From: Parasporobacterium paucivorans DSM 15970
Lineage (GTDB): Bacteria > Bacillota > Clostridia > Lachnospirales > Lachnospiraceae
DNA length: 64,000 nt
Direction of reading: 5' to 3'
Assembly: GCF_900141895.1 (NCBI RefSeq)
Contig: NZ_FQYT01000010.1
Span: 1-64,000 of the forward strand
Position numbers and translations under genes: made by a program. The notes beneath the pieces were generated by a model. The model saw nothing but the letters and a program-made list of their open reading frames with translations, made no database searches and was not told the origin of the DNA. Positions 55,734 to 64,000 of this stretch are shown here, piece after piece; the stretch's first letter is position 1, and each line of letters begins with the position of its first letter.

Positions 55734-58700
55734 TTATGCTTCATCCAATACGAAGGATATCAGCAATTCTTCCTGAGCGACGATATCGCCAGATGAGACA
55801 TAGATCTTGTCTACGATACCGTTTACCTTGGATACGAATGTGGTTTCCATTTTCATGGCTTCCACGGACATAAGGGGCATATTTACGGTAACTTTGTCGC
55901 CTTCCTTAACTGCAACCTGAGATACGGTGCCTGGAATCGTTGAACCGAGGTGGGCAGGATTTGACTTATCTGCCTTGAGTTTTCGGTCTGATTTCACTTC
56001 CAGTGTTTTGTCCAGTACTTTTGTTTCTCGAAGAGAACCGTTTATTTCAAACACCAGATTCACATATCCTTTTTCATCAGGATCGGATCTTTCAAGGAAT
56101 TTGATGATCAGATCTTTACCTTCTCCGATATTGATGATGGTTTCCTCGCCTTTTCTGAGGCCATAGAAATATACGTGGCTATCCAGTTTTGAAACATCAT
56201 TATATGTTTCAGTGTGTTCACAATAATCCTCGTAAACCTTCGGATAGAGGGCATAGCTCAATACCTTTTGTTCCATTTCCTCTTTGGAAAGATCTTTTAA
56301 GTTGAATTTTTCCTTTAAGTGCTTTTCAATCTCTTCGAAGTCAGTATCCGGTAACAGTGTGCCCGGACGAACCGTAATCGGCTCCTGACCCTTCAATACG
56401 ATTTCTTGAAGTTCCTTAGGGAATCCTCCTTCCGGTTGTCCCATCAGTCCCTTGAAGTACTCAACCACAGACTCAGGGTAGGAAAGGTCCTTTCCAGCGG
56501 TCAGAATGTTATCTTTGTTCAGGCCGTTCTTGAACATGAAAATTGCAAAATCACCTACAGCTTTTGAGGATGGGGTAACCTTGATTATATTTCCAAGAAG
56601 GTCATTTGCCTGTTTGTAAAGGGCTTTGATTTCTTCAAAACTGTCTCCCGATCCCATTCCCTTGACCTGAGCAAGAAGGTTGGAGTACTGTCCTCCGGGG
56701 ATTTCGTATTTGTATATTTCTGTATTTGGCGCATTCATTTCGCTCTCGAACTGTTTATATACTTTTCTGACTCCGGCATAGTAACGGCTCAATTCATTCA
56801 AGTCATCAAATTCAAGTCCGGTGTCGCGCTTGGTTCCCTTCAGGGCCTCCACAACTGCATTCATTGATGGCTGGCTGGTAAGGGAACTCATGGATTCGAT
56901 AGCAAGGTCGGCGATATCAACTCCTGCCTCAGCGGCCATAAGCACAGTGCTGACTCCGTTTCCGGTTGAATCGTGGGTATGCAGGTTTACAGGAATCTTC
57001 AGCTCAGATTTAAGAGCCGTAAAAAGTTCTTTGGCAGCATATGGTTTAAGAAGACCAGCCATATCCTTAATTGTGAAAATATGGCATCCCAAGGATTCCA
57101 GTTCTCTAGCTTTCTTAAGGTAGTATTCCAATGTGTATTTCTTCTCGTCAGGATTAAGGATGTCGCCGGTATAACAGATGGCGCCCTCTACAATTTTGCC
57201 GGTCTTCAATGATTCATCGATAGGCATTTTCATGTTTTCAACCCAGTTGAGGCTGTCGAACACCCTGAATACATCCACACCTTTTTCAGCAGATGTCCGG
57301 ATAAACTGTTTCACCAGGTTGTCCGGGTAATTGCTGTATCCAACACAGTTGGATGCGCGAAGAAGCATCTGAATCAGAGTATTAGGCATCAATTCGCTTA
57401 AAAGCTCAAGACGACTCCATGGGGATTCCTTTAAGAAGCGATAGGCAGTGTCGTAGGTAGCTCCACCCCAAGCCTCAACGGAGAAAGCCCCCCGCAGCAG
57501 AGAATTGGTTGCTTTGGCCGCCGCTACAATATCCCTGGTTCTCATGCGTGTTGCCATGAGCGACTGCTGTGCATCTCTCATAGTTGTATCCGTGATGTAA
57601 AGCTTTTCATCATGAAGAATTTTCTGTGTGAAGCCTACCGGCCCCAGTTCTCTAAATAGATCCTTGGATCCTCTGACAGGAAGATTCACATCATATGAAG
57701 GGGGTTTGATTTCATCAAAAAACGGTTTTTCACAGGAAGCCGAATTTTCGTTTACAATTTTATTTCCCAAAAATTCAATGACTTTTGTTGCACGATCTCT
57801 GCTCATGTACAGCTGGAACAGCTCAGGTGTTTCTTCAATAAAAGTCGTATAGCATTTTCCAGCCATAAATGTTTCATGATTCAGTACGTTGATCAGGAAA
57901 GGAATATTGGTCTTGACGCCCCTTATACGCATTTCCTTCAAAGAACGTATGGATTTTCTTATGGCACCTGAAAACTGTCTGTCATGGGAGATGGCCTTTA
58001 CAAGAAGGCTGTCATAATAAGGGGAAATCTCTGCGCCTGTATAGGCTGTGCCACCATCGAGACGGATTCCGTACCCGGAACCAGAACGGTAAACACTCAG
58101 TTTTCCTGTGTCGGGAAGGAAATTATTGGCAGGATCTTCTGTGGTCACCCTGGTCTGGATGGAGTAGCCATTCACTTTTACGGACTCCTGGGAAGGTATG
58201 TCGACCTCCTTTGAGTTCAGCGGGTAGCCCTCTGCGATCAGTATCTGTGATTGAACGATATCAATGCCTGTAATCATTTCTGTTACGGTATGTTCAACCT
58301 GGATTCTAGGGTTCATTTCAATAAAGTACGGATTATTGTCTGCATCAACCAGAAATTCCAGTGTGCCGGCATTTCTGTATCCGACATGATCAATCAGACG
58401 CAGGGCGCTTTTGAAAATAAGGTCCCGCGTTTCCTGTGGAATGCTGAAGGCAGGCGCGACTTCGACTACCTTCTGGTGCCGGCGCTGAACGGAACAATCC
58501 CTGTCAAACAGATGGACCACGTTTCCGTAGTTATCGGCAAGAATCTGAACTTCAATATGTTTCGGGTGTTTGAGATATTTCTCAATAAAAATCTGGTCAT
58601 CGCCGAATGCTTTTTTGGATTCTTCCCTTGCATCGCGGTATTCTCTCTCCAGATCATCATGGTTGCTTACGATACGCATTCCTCGGCCGCCACCGCCATT

Positions 58701-59204
58701 AGAAGCTTTAAGCATGATTGGATAACCAACTTTTTCAGCTACTTTTTTAGCAGTTTCCAAATCTTTTATGGCATAATCCACTCCCGGGATTGTAGGTACG
58801 TCTGCCTCTTCGGCCATTTTCTTGGAAGAGATTTTATCTCCCATGGCATTCATAATTTCCACGGTGGGTCCTATAAATACAATTCCATTGTCCTCGCATG
58901 CCTGCACGAAGTTAGGGTTTTCAGAAAGAAATCCGTATCCCGGATGAATGGCATCTACGCCCTTGGCTTTTGCAATCTTGATGATTCTGTCGATATCCAG
59001 ATATGCATCGATTGGACCTTTTTCTGGGTCCAGCATATATGATTCGTCAGCTTTTGTACGGAATAAAGAGTATTTGTCTTCTTTTGAGAAGATGCACACG
59101 GTAGTTATTCCGAGTTCGCTAAGTGCGCGGAAAATCCTAATGGCAATTTCACCACGATTTGCGACCATTACTTTTTTGAATTTTTTGATATTAGGTTGGT
59201 TCAT
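55734..59204 (-). CDS. pyc: Pyruvate carboxylase
   Basis: A 1156-residue biotin enzyme that makes oxaloacetate from pyruvate, ATP and bicarbonate. Order: biotin carboxylase (VMVANRGEIAIRIFRA; ATP-grasp MLKASNGGGGRGMR; EMNPRIQVEHTVTE), the carboxyltransferase barrel (DTTMRDAQQSLMATRMR; FTIKDMAGLLKP; HTHDSTGNGVST), and the C-terminal biotin domain with biotinyl lysine in SVEAMKMETTF. Length is standard. The ATG at 59204 follows GAAGGAG; a longer frame is less likely. On the minus strand TATAAT at 59263-59258 may be its -10. Confidence 0.97.
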   Translation of the reverse strand: MNQPNIKKFKKVMVANRGEIAIRIFRALSELGITTVCIFSKEDKYSLFRTKADESYMLDPEKGPIDAYLDIDRIIKIAKAKGVDAIHPGYGFLSENPNFVQACEDNGIVFIGPTVEIMNAMGDKISSKKMAEEADVPTIPGVDYAIKDLETAKKVAEKVGYPIMLKASNGGGGRGMRIVSNHDDLEREYRDAREESKKAFGDDQIFIEKYLKHPKHIEVQILADNYGNVVHLFDRDCSVQRRHQKVVEVAPAFSIPQETRDLIFKSALRLIDHVGYRNAGTLEFLVDADNNPYFIEMNPRIQVEHTVTEMITGIDIVQSQILIAEGYPLNSKEVDIPSQESVKVNGYSIQTRVTTEDPANNFLPDTGKLSVYRSGSGYGIRLDGGTAYTGAEISPYYDSLLVKAISHDRQFSGAIRKSIRSLKEMRIRGVKTNIPFLINVLNHETFMAGKCYTTFIEETPELFQLYMSRDRATKVIEFLGNKIVNENSASCEKPFFDEIKPPSYDVNLPVRGSKDLFRELGPVGFTQKILHDEKLYITDTTMRDAQQSLMATRMRTRDIVAAAKATNSLLRGAFSVEAWGGATYDTAYRFLKESPWSRLELLSELMPNTLIQMLLRASNCVGYSNYPDNLVKQFIRTSAEKGVDVFRVFDSLNWVENMKMPIDESLKTGKIVEGAICYTGDILNPDEKKYTLEYYLKKARELESLGCHIFTIKDMAGLLKPYAAKELFTALKSELKIPVNLHTHDSTGNGVSTVLMAAEAGVDIADLAIESMSSLTSQPSMNAVVEALKGTKRDTGLEFDDLNELSRYYAGVRKVYKQFESEMNAPNTEIYKYEIPGGQYSNLLAQVKGMGSGDSFEEIKALYKQANDLLGNIIKVTPSSKAVGDFAIFMFKNGLNKDNILTAGKDLSYPESVVEYFKGLMGQPEGGFPKELQEIVLKGQEPITVRPGTLLPDTDFEEIEKHLKEKFNLKDLSKEEMEQKVLSYALYPKVYEDYCEHTETYNDVSKLDSHVYFYGLRKGEETIINIGEGKDLIIKFLERSDPDEKGYVNLVFEINGSLRETKVLDKTLEVKSDRKLKADKSNPAHLGSTIPGTVSQVAVKEGDKVTVNMPLMSVEAMKMETTFVSKVNGIVDKIYVSSGDIVAQEELLISFVLDEA

Positions 59205-59333
59205 AGCGTACTCCTTCTGTAATAAACTTAAAAAAACAGGCAACATAATCTCTACATATTATAGTGGAAATTTGTCTTACATGATAGTGTATAGGAATTC
59301 AAGTGTTTTTGCAATAATAAATTTTAATTAATG

Positions 59334-59362
59334 TTGTATTTTTATACACCAGAGAATAAAAT
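59334..59362 (+). promoter_or_regulatory. Promoter for the DUF4153 gene
   Basis: TTGTAT (59334-59339), a 17-bp spacer and TAAAAT (59357-59362). Confidence 0.6.
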
Positions 59363-59392
59363 GAAGATAGAAAAAGCAAAGGAGGGAATTAT

Positions 59393-61183
59393 ATGAATGT
59401 TATCAACAGGCTTATTTCAAGGATTACCGGATTCTATGATGTGTTAGGCAGATTTATTCTGACTATATTGTTTCTCATAGCCCTGGCGGTTTGCAACATC
59501 ATCAGTATCAACAGCGAAACAGGGGACTATTCAAGGCTTATTTCCACATGTATTACAGGTGCCCTGTTAGGCGCCCTGGCCCAGGTTGTGTCAGAAAGAT
59601 TTATGGAAGGCACGAAAGGGAGGCTGATAACCATGGCGGCCGCTATTATACTTACGGGTGCTTTTTATCTGTTCATTATTCCGCCGGGAACATCTGTCTA
59701 TGGGACGTGGATGATAAAGACCCTGGTAACAGGCTTTGCCCTTTTTATGGCATTCATTCTGGTTCCATCCATAAAAGGCAGCTTCACGTTCAATCAGACC
59801 TTTATGGCAGCATTCAAAGCGCTTTTTATTGCTGTGTTTTTTGCCAGTATTCTTTTTGGCGGGATATCCCTGATAACCGCCGCAATCAATTCCCTTTTGT
59901 TTCCGGTCGGGAGCAAGTCCTACATGCATAGCGCAAATATAATCTATTCCCTGTTTGCCCCGCTGTATTTCTTTTCGCTTATTCCTTATTATCCAGGGAA
60001 AGGCATGGTCGAAAAAAGAGAAGAGGAAACGAAAAAGCTGGTTTCCTGTCCGAAGCTTTTAGAGATCCTGATTTCTTATATAATAGTCCCTTTGACGGCG
60101 GTTTTTACGCTTATTCTGCTGGCATATATCATTATAAATATTGGAAATGAATTTTGGACGAACAGCCTCCTGGAGCCCATGCTGGTTGCTTATTCTATTG
60201 TTGTCATACTTGTCTACATTCTTACAGGCAGCCTTCAGAATAAATCCGCCGTCCTGTTTAAAAGGATATTTCCGAAGGTACTGATACCGATCGTTCTTTT
60301 GCAGACAATCGCTTCCGCTGTAAAGGTCGGAGACATGGGACTCCCACATACGCGGTATTATGTGATTCTGTATGGCGCTTTCGCAATCATCGCAGGAATA
60401 TTTTTCAGCTTCCTGTCCGTAAAAAAAACCGGGATTGTTATAATTATTCTGATTGTATTGTCCCTCTTGTCGGTAATCCCTCCTGTAGACGCTTTCACGG
60501 TGGGCCGAGGCTATCAGCTCAACCTGCTGAAAAAAACTCTTGTAAGAAACGACATGCTGGTGGAGGGGGAAATTATCAGTAATCCGGGTATTCCGGACAA
60601 GGATAAGGTGCTTATAACGCTCATAACCGATTATGTGTTCAGTCTTGGATACGAGGATGGTATAGACTGGCTGTCGGGTGGAGTCCTTTCTCGCGACAAC
60701 TTCTATAAGACGTTCGGCTTTGAGCAGCAATATTCGCCGAATGGATTTAACGGGGGAGGGTATGAGGGATATTCGGCTTTTCTTTCCTCAGATACTGTAA
60801 TCGATATCTCCGGGTACGACAGGCTGATACCGTTCACATTTGAAGGGGATGATAAAGAGGTAAGAAATCTTACGTTAACTGAGACGGAAGTAGAAGGAAA
60901 ATCCTATACTCTGCGGCTGGAAACGGATGCCGACTCGAAAAGGCTGGTCCTTTATAATGGAGAAATGAAGGAAGTCATTTCTATGAATCTGCAAGAGATT
61001 ATTGATAAAATGTATGAGATGGGAGCAGCAAAAAAAGAATTGACACTGGAAGAGGCGACCTTTACGGAGAGAAATGCAGAAGCTGACTTAAGCCTGATCA
61101 TCAGGACGATGAATTTAGATACCAGCGGCGGGGAGACCGTATATCTGTATGTGGAAAGCATGATCCTTTTTGGCGTGAAATAA
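59393..61183 (+). CDS. DUF4153 integral membrane protein
   Basis: A 596-residue protein whose first 380 residues hold about ten membrane helices; the last 210 residues are soluble and strand-rich and would lie outside or as a cytoplasmic tail. The central order (FNQTFMAAFKALFIAVFFAS; IYSLFAPLYFFSLIP; SYIIVPLTAVFTLILLAYI) fits DUF4153. Function unknown. The ATG follows AAGGAGG. Confidence 0.8.
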   Translation: MNVINRLISRITGFYDVLGRFILTILFLIALAVCNIISINSETGDYSRLISTCITGALLGALAQVVSERFMEGTKGRLITMAAAIILTGAFYLFIIPPGTSVYGTWMIKTLVTGFALFMAFILVPSIKGSFTFNQTFMAAFKALFIAVFFASILFGGISLITAAINSLLFPVGSKSYMHSANIIYSLFAPLYFFSLIPYYPGKGMVEKREEETKKLVSCPKLLEILISYIIVPLTAVFTLILLAYIIINIGNEFWTNSLLEPMLVAYSIVVILVYILTGSLQNKSAVLFKRIFPKVLIPIVLLQTIASAVKVGDMGLPHTRYYVILYGAFAIIAGIFFSFLSVKKTGIVIIILIVLSLLSVIPPVDAFTVGRGYQLNLLKKTLVRNDMLVEGEIISNPGIPDKDKVLITLITDYVFSLGYEDGIDWLSGGVLSRDNFYKTFGFEQQYSPNGFNGGGYEGYSAFLSSDTVIDISGYDRLIPFTFEGDDKEVRNLTLTETEVEGKSYTLRLETDADSKRLVLYNGEMKEVISMNLQEIIDKMYEMGAAKKELTLEEATFTERNAEADLSLIIRTMNLDTSGGETVYLYVESMILFGVK

Positions 61184-61193
61184 CGGAAATATA

Positions 61194-61229
61194 AAAATGC
61201 AGGCGGTCATAGTGCACCGCCTGCATTTT
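61194..61229. terminator. Bidirectional intrinsic terminator
   Basis: A perfect 14-bp stem AAAATGCAGGCGGT/ACCGCCTGCATTTT with an 8-base loop separates the DUF4153 gene from the convergent ABC operon. Confidence 0.92.
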
Positions 61230-61238
61230 CATGTCCTA

Positions 61239-61976
61239 TTATCCCTGCATAAATCTTGATAGAAAATCTTTGGTTTCCTGTCTTAGCGGGTTAACGAAAA
61301 TCTGCTCCGGAGGTCCTTCCTCCCAGATAAGTCCATCATGCATATAGACAACGTGATTCGAAACTTCTTTGGCGAAAGCCATTTCATGAGTTACCACAAT
61401 CATGGTTAGGCCTTCAGCCGCCAGGGTTCGCATAACGGAAAGAACTTCTCCAACCATCTGGGGATCCAGGGCAGAAGTTGGTTCATCAAACAAGAGAACA
61501 TCCGGCTTCATGGCAAGCGCCCGGGCGATGGCCACACGCTGCTTTTGCCCTCCGGACAGCTGACGGGGTTTTGCGTTGATAAACGGAGCCATTCCTACTT
61601 TTTCCAGATAACGTAAAGCTTCTTTTTCAGCATCATTTTTTTTGATTTTGAGTATTTTTCTTAATCCAACTGTGCAGTTGTTCAGGACGGTCAGATTTTC
61701 AAAGAGATTGAAGCTCTGAAATACCATGCCCACCTTTGAACGATACGCAGGGATGTTCCTGGTATCCAGAATGTTTACGCCATTGAAGATGATGGAACCG
61801 CTGGAAGGTATTTCCAGGAGGTTTATGCATCGCAGAAGAGTGGATTTACCGGAGCCGGATGCGCCTATGATACAGGTTACATCACCTTTTGAAACGGTAA
61901 AGTTTATGTCCTTCAATACCTCGTGGCTTCCAAAACTTTTACTTAGATGATTGATTTCTATAATGTTAATACTCAT
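61239..61976 (-). CDS. Polar amino-acid ABC transporter, ATPase
   Basis: A 245-residue GlnQ-like ATPase. Walker A is GASGSGKS, the signature is [15 protein letters not shown], Walker B is [13 protein letters not shown], and the switch is VVTHEM. It drives import with the adjoining permease. It overlaps the permease gene by 4 bp. Confidence 0.95.
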   Translation of the reverse strand: MSINIIEINHLSKSFGSHEVLKDINFTVSKGDVTCIIGASGSGKSTLLRCINLLEIPSSGSIIFNGVNILDTRNIPAYRSKVGMVFQSFNLFENLTVLNNCTVGLRKILKIKKNDAEKEALRYLEKVGMAPFINAKPRQLSGGQKQRVAIARALAMKPDVLLFDEPTSALDPQMVGEVLSVMRTLAAEGLTMIVVTHEMAFAKEVSNHVVYMHDGLIWEEGPPEQIFVNPLRQETKDFLSRFMQG

Positions 61977-62803
61977 TTTCTGCCACCCCGCTTTGTCTGA
62001 AAATGAACCATGCCGCTGGTGTGTGCAAGCGTGTCAGTGGTTGCAAGATTGTAATCGGCAGGCCCCTGCATCTTCTTCTCCACCAATCGTAAAACTTTCG
62101 AGAAGAAAACGGTCATGATGAGATACATAACCATTGCGATTGTGTTTGCCTCAAAGTAAGTATAGTATGTACCTGCTACGGATTTTGTCGCAAAGAAGAG
62201 TTCTACCGTTCCGATTACAGAAAGTACACAGGTGTCCTTGATGTTGATAATCAGATTGTTTCCAATCTGTGGCATAATATTGCGAAGCGCCTGGGGAAGG
62301 ATGACATTTGTCATGGACTGTAGATGCGTCATTCCAATTGCTTTTGCCCCCTCAATCTGACCATTGTCAATGGACAGAATACCTCCACGGACCGTTTCGG
62401 ACATGTAGGCTCCTGTGTTTATCGATACGATTAAAAAAGCAGCAAACCACATGGTCATGTTTATGTCAAACAATACGGCCGACCCGTAATAAATGAACAT
62501 TGCCTGGACCATCATCGGCGTGCCCCGAAAGACTTCTACATAGATGGTCAGAATCCCTTTGACAATCTTCATGATCACTTTCTTTGCCATGGAATCGCGT
62601 TTGGTAACAGGTATGCTTTGGATGATTCCGACAATAAAACCGATAATGCATCCGATTATTGTACCCACAATCGCGATAAGAAGGGTAGTTCCTGCACCCT
62701 GCAATAATGAGCCGCCATAATTCTGCAGGATAAATATGATACGGCCGAAAAAATCGGCAGGAAGTGAACTGCTGTTAAGTACTGAACTGAAATAATCAAT
62801 CAT
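61973..62803 (-). CDS. Polar amino-acid ABC transporter, permease
   Basis: A 276-residue permease of the His/Glu/Gln/Arg type. About five membrane helices are present, with the EAA-loop-like [21 protein letters not shown] that contacts the ATPase. A hydrophilic C-terminal tail follows. It lies 19 bp after the binding-protein gene. Confidence 0.93.
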   Translation of the reverse strand: MIDYFSSVLNSSSLPADFFGRIIFILQNYGGSLLQGAGTTLLIAIVGTIIGCIIGFIVGIIQSIPVTKRDSMAKKVIMKIVKGILTIYVEVFRGTPMMVQAMFIYYGSAVLFDINMTMWFAAFLIVSINTGAYMSETVRGGILSIDNGQIEGAKAIGMTHLQSMTNVILPQALRNIMPQIGNNLIINIKDTCVLSVIGTVELFFATKSVAGTYYTYFEANTIAMVMYLIMTVFFSKVLRLVEKKMQGPADYNLATTDTLAHTSGMVHFQTKRGGRK

Positions 62804-62822
62804 AATGTTCTTCTTTCCTTAT

Positions 62823-63689
62823 TTATTCAGATAAAGGCTGAACAGAAATCGCTTCCTCCATCATGGTTTTAAAATCATCTTCCGTGAGGGTTGCAAGTGC
62901 ACCATTGATCAGTCCGAGCAATTCTGAGTTGCCTTTTTTCAAAGAGATGCCAATATTGATTTCTTCGTCAGAAACTGAAAAATTGTCATCTGTCTGGTTG
63001 AAGTCCAATAAAGTAAAGTTGTCATATACCTGTAATGCTGCGAGGGCTGTCGGCATATCTGTTACAACAAGGTTGACCTTGCCTGAATCAAGAGCTGTCA
63101 TCATAGCAGGGGCCGACTCCATTGCTGCAAGAATATTAGCATCCTTAATTTGAGGAAGGCAATCATTATACCATACCGTACTCAGCTGAGAGGTACAAGT
63201 TGCTCCTGCCAGGTCAGAGAGGCCCTTTGCAGATGCATAGGGGGAATCTTTGGTTGTCAGGGCGACAATGGAGGCATAATAGTAAGGTGTTGAAAAATCA
63301 ACAGTCTGCTGACGCTCTGCTGTGATGGACTGGCCTGCGATAACACAGTCAATAGTACCGGACTGAACGGCTAAAGGGAGGCTGTCCCAATCGATTTTGT
63401 AAATTTCCAAATCGTAACCTATGTAGTCAGCAATATATTTTGCCATCATTACATCGTAACCATATGCATAATTGCTGCTATCCACAATAGGGACTGCGCC
63501 GTTGGAGTCGTCAGACTGGGCCCAGTTGTACGGTGCATAGGCACACTCCATACCAACCCGGAGCACAGGCCTGTCTTTCCCGGATGCCGTTGATGTAGTT
63601 TCGTTACTGCCTGACGCAGATGAGTTTCCACATGCGCCAAGGGTAAGCAGTGTGGTGACCAATAATAAAGCTGTGATAATTTTTTTCAT
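62823..63689 (-). CDS. Polar amino-acid ABC transporter, substrate-binding lipoprotein
   Basis: A 288-residue family 3 solute-binding protein. The lipoprotein signal ends in TLGAC with Cys20, followed by a Ser/Thr linker. The mature part has RVGMECAYAPYNW and TAERQQTVDFSTPYYYA, standard for amino-acid receptors. The substrate cannot be named. It is the first gene of the operon and lies behind a 229-base leader. Confidence 0.94.
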   Translation of the reverse strand: MKKIITALLLVTTLLTLGACGNSSASGSNETTSTASGKDRPVLRVGMECAYAPYNWAQSDDSNGAVPIVDSSNYAYGYDVMMAKYIADYIGYDLEIYKIDWDSLPLAVQSGTIDCVIAGQSITAERQQTVDFSTPYYYASIVALTTKDSPYASAKGLSDLAGATCTSQLSTVWYNDCLPQIKDANILAAMESAPAMMTALDSGKVNLVVTDMPTALAALQVYDNFTLLDFNQTDDNFSVSDEEINIGISLKKGNSELLGLINGALATLTEDDFKTMMEEAISVQPLSE

Positions 63690-63751
63690 GATTTTTCCCG
63701 CCTTTTGTTTTTTTTACATATTATATAGGCATCAGATGATAGAGATAAATG

Positions 63752-63789
63752 AAAAACCTTAAAGACTTTTGAGCAAGCTTTAAGGTTTT
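63752..63789 (-). terminator. Intrinsic terminator in the ABC-operon leader
   Basis: On the minus strand AAAACCTTAAAG pairs perfectly with CTTTAAGGTTTT over 13 bases and runs into five T. It lies between the promoter and the first gene, so it must be controlled or read through for expression. Confidence 0.8.
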
Positions 63790-63820
63790 ATTAATTTAGG
63801 ATAAACTATTCATCAATAAT

Positions 63821-63915
63821 GGTCTCTCAGACAGCGCTTCACAAAAGTGAACGTTCGCTACGCCTCTATCAACGTGACTGGAAATATAAGCCACATCCCT
63901 ATATTATATTGTAAT
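63821..63915 (-). promoter_or_regulatory. Structured leader of the ABC operon, class not recognised
   Basis: The minus-strand leader has GTGGCT/AGTCAC closing a 9-base loop, then GATAGAGGCGTAGCGAAC, a TTCAC-TTTT-GTGAA hairpin and GTCT-GAG-AGAC, followed by the terminator. This order of aptamer-like folds and a terminator suggests a riboswitch or other attenuator. GATAGAGGCG recalls the 5' strand of lysine riboswitches, but the element is far too short and lacks the rest of that core. No T-box motif is present. No gene is seen in 63690-64000. Confidence 0.5.
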
Positions 63916-63924
63916 CGTAGCCCC

Positions 63925-63953
63925 ATTATATAAAAGTGGAATAAAAAAGTCAA
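63925..63953 (-). promoter_or_regulatory. Promoter of the amino-acid ABC operon
   Basis: On the minus strand TTGACT (63953-63948), a 17-bp spacer and a perfect TATAAT (63930-63925). The start site would be near 63918. Confidence 0.85.
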
Positions 63954-64000
63954 CGTGATTTTGGGATAGAGTCTGTCATAAAAAGTTTGAAAATAGAAAA

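Noticed and set aside
58251-59042. 263-residue open frame antisense to pyc
   Set aside because: It is a shadow of the conserved biotin-carboxylase domain with no ribosome site or recognisable motif.
63821-63870. Lysine riboswitch
   Set aside because: Only a short 5'-like string is shared; the element is about a quarter of the needed length and lacks the remaining core strands.

Overview
The window looks like chromosomal DNA of an anaerobic, probably spore-forming, low-to-mid-GC Gram-positive bacterium of the Clostridia (Bacillota). The reasons are consensus Shine-Dalgarno sites, vegetative promoters of the TTGACA/TATAAT type, a cysteine T-box, the cysS-mrnC-rlmB-sigH order, DUF1292, MrnC and ThrE families, a clostridial-type one-chain PurL, pyruvate phosphate dikinase, and four tRNA genes that all lack an encoded CCA. 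No phage, IS, integrase, CRISPR array or defence island was seen. Content is mainly housekeeping genes, and the unusual items are gene fusions and regulatory DNA or RNA.

Layout. 1-4270: 3' end of a 23S rRNA, tRNA-Trp (no 5S seen), a UspA protein, a small hypothetical, an acyltransferase-3 protein, an M18 aminopeptidase and tRNA-Pro. 4315-13087: a DEAD-box helicase, an isochorismatase-like protein with Ser at the nucleophile position, then mrp, a DUF1461 membrane protein, purL and a DegV protein. 13222-19846: an operon-like run of M16C peptidase, era, recO, a lipoprotein and glyS. 20026-22830: ppdK with a large palindrome on its promoter. 22953-23077: two long perfect hairpins. 23161-29475: a complete F-type ATP synthase operon in which delta and alpha are one polypeptide.

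29658-36594: degV-ribU, a YhhN-like membrane protein, the split ThrE exporter, gltX and a UvrD-like helicase. 36605-41875: DUF1292, cobO, a low-complexity protein built on seven 45-bp tandem repeats, a UDP-sugar pyrophosphorylase, argS and a 54-residue membrane protein. 41937-48570: azlCD, a CPBP protease, a GT2 glycosyltransferase, PAP2-like and diacylglycerol-kinase-like proteins, a 50-residue protein and an acyl-CoA ligase. 48660-51463: tRNA-Met and tRNA-Val, an IspF fused to a DUF2156 domain, and a GNAT protein. 51476-55720: Cys T-box, cysE, cysS, mrnC, rlmB and sigH. 55734-63953: pyruvate carboxylase, a DUF4153 membrane protein and a polar amino-acid ABC operon with a long structured leader ending in an intrinsic terminator.

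Working together: PPDK and pyruvate carboxylase control the pyruvate/PEP/oxaloacetate node; the ATP synthase couples ATP to an ion gradient; the T-box ties cysteine synthesis and Cys-tRNA charging to uncharged tRNA-Cys. The best candidates for something not commonly described are the delta-alpha ATP synthase fusion, the IspF-DUF2156 fusion, the unassigned ABC-operon leader and the palindromic ppdK operator.
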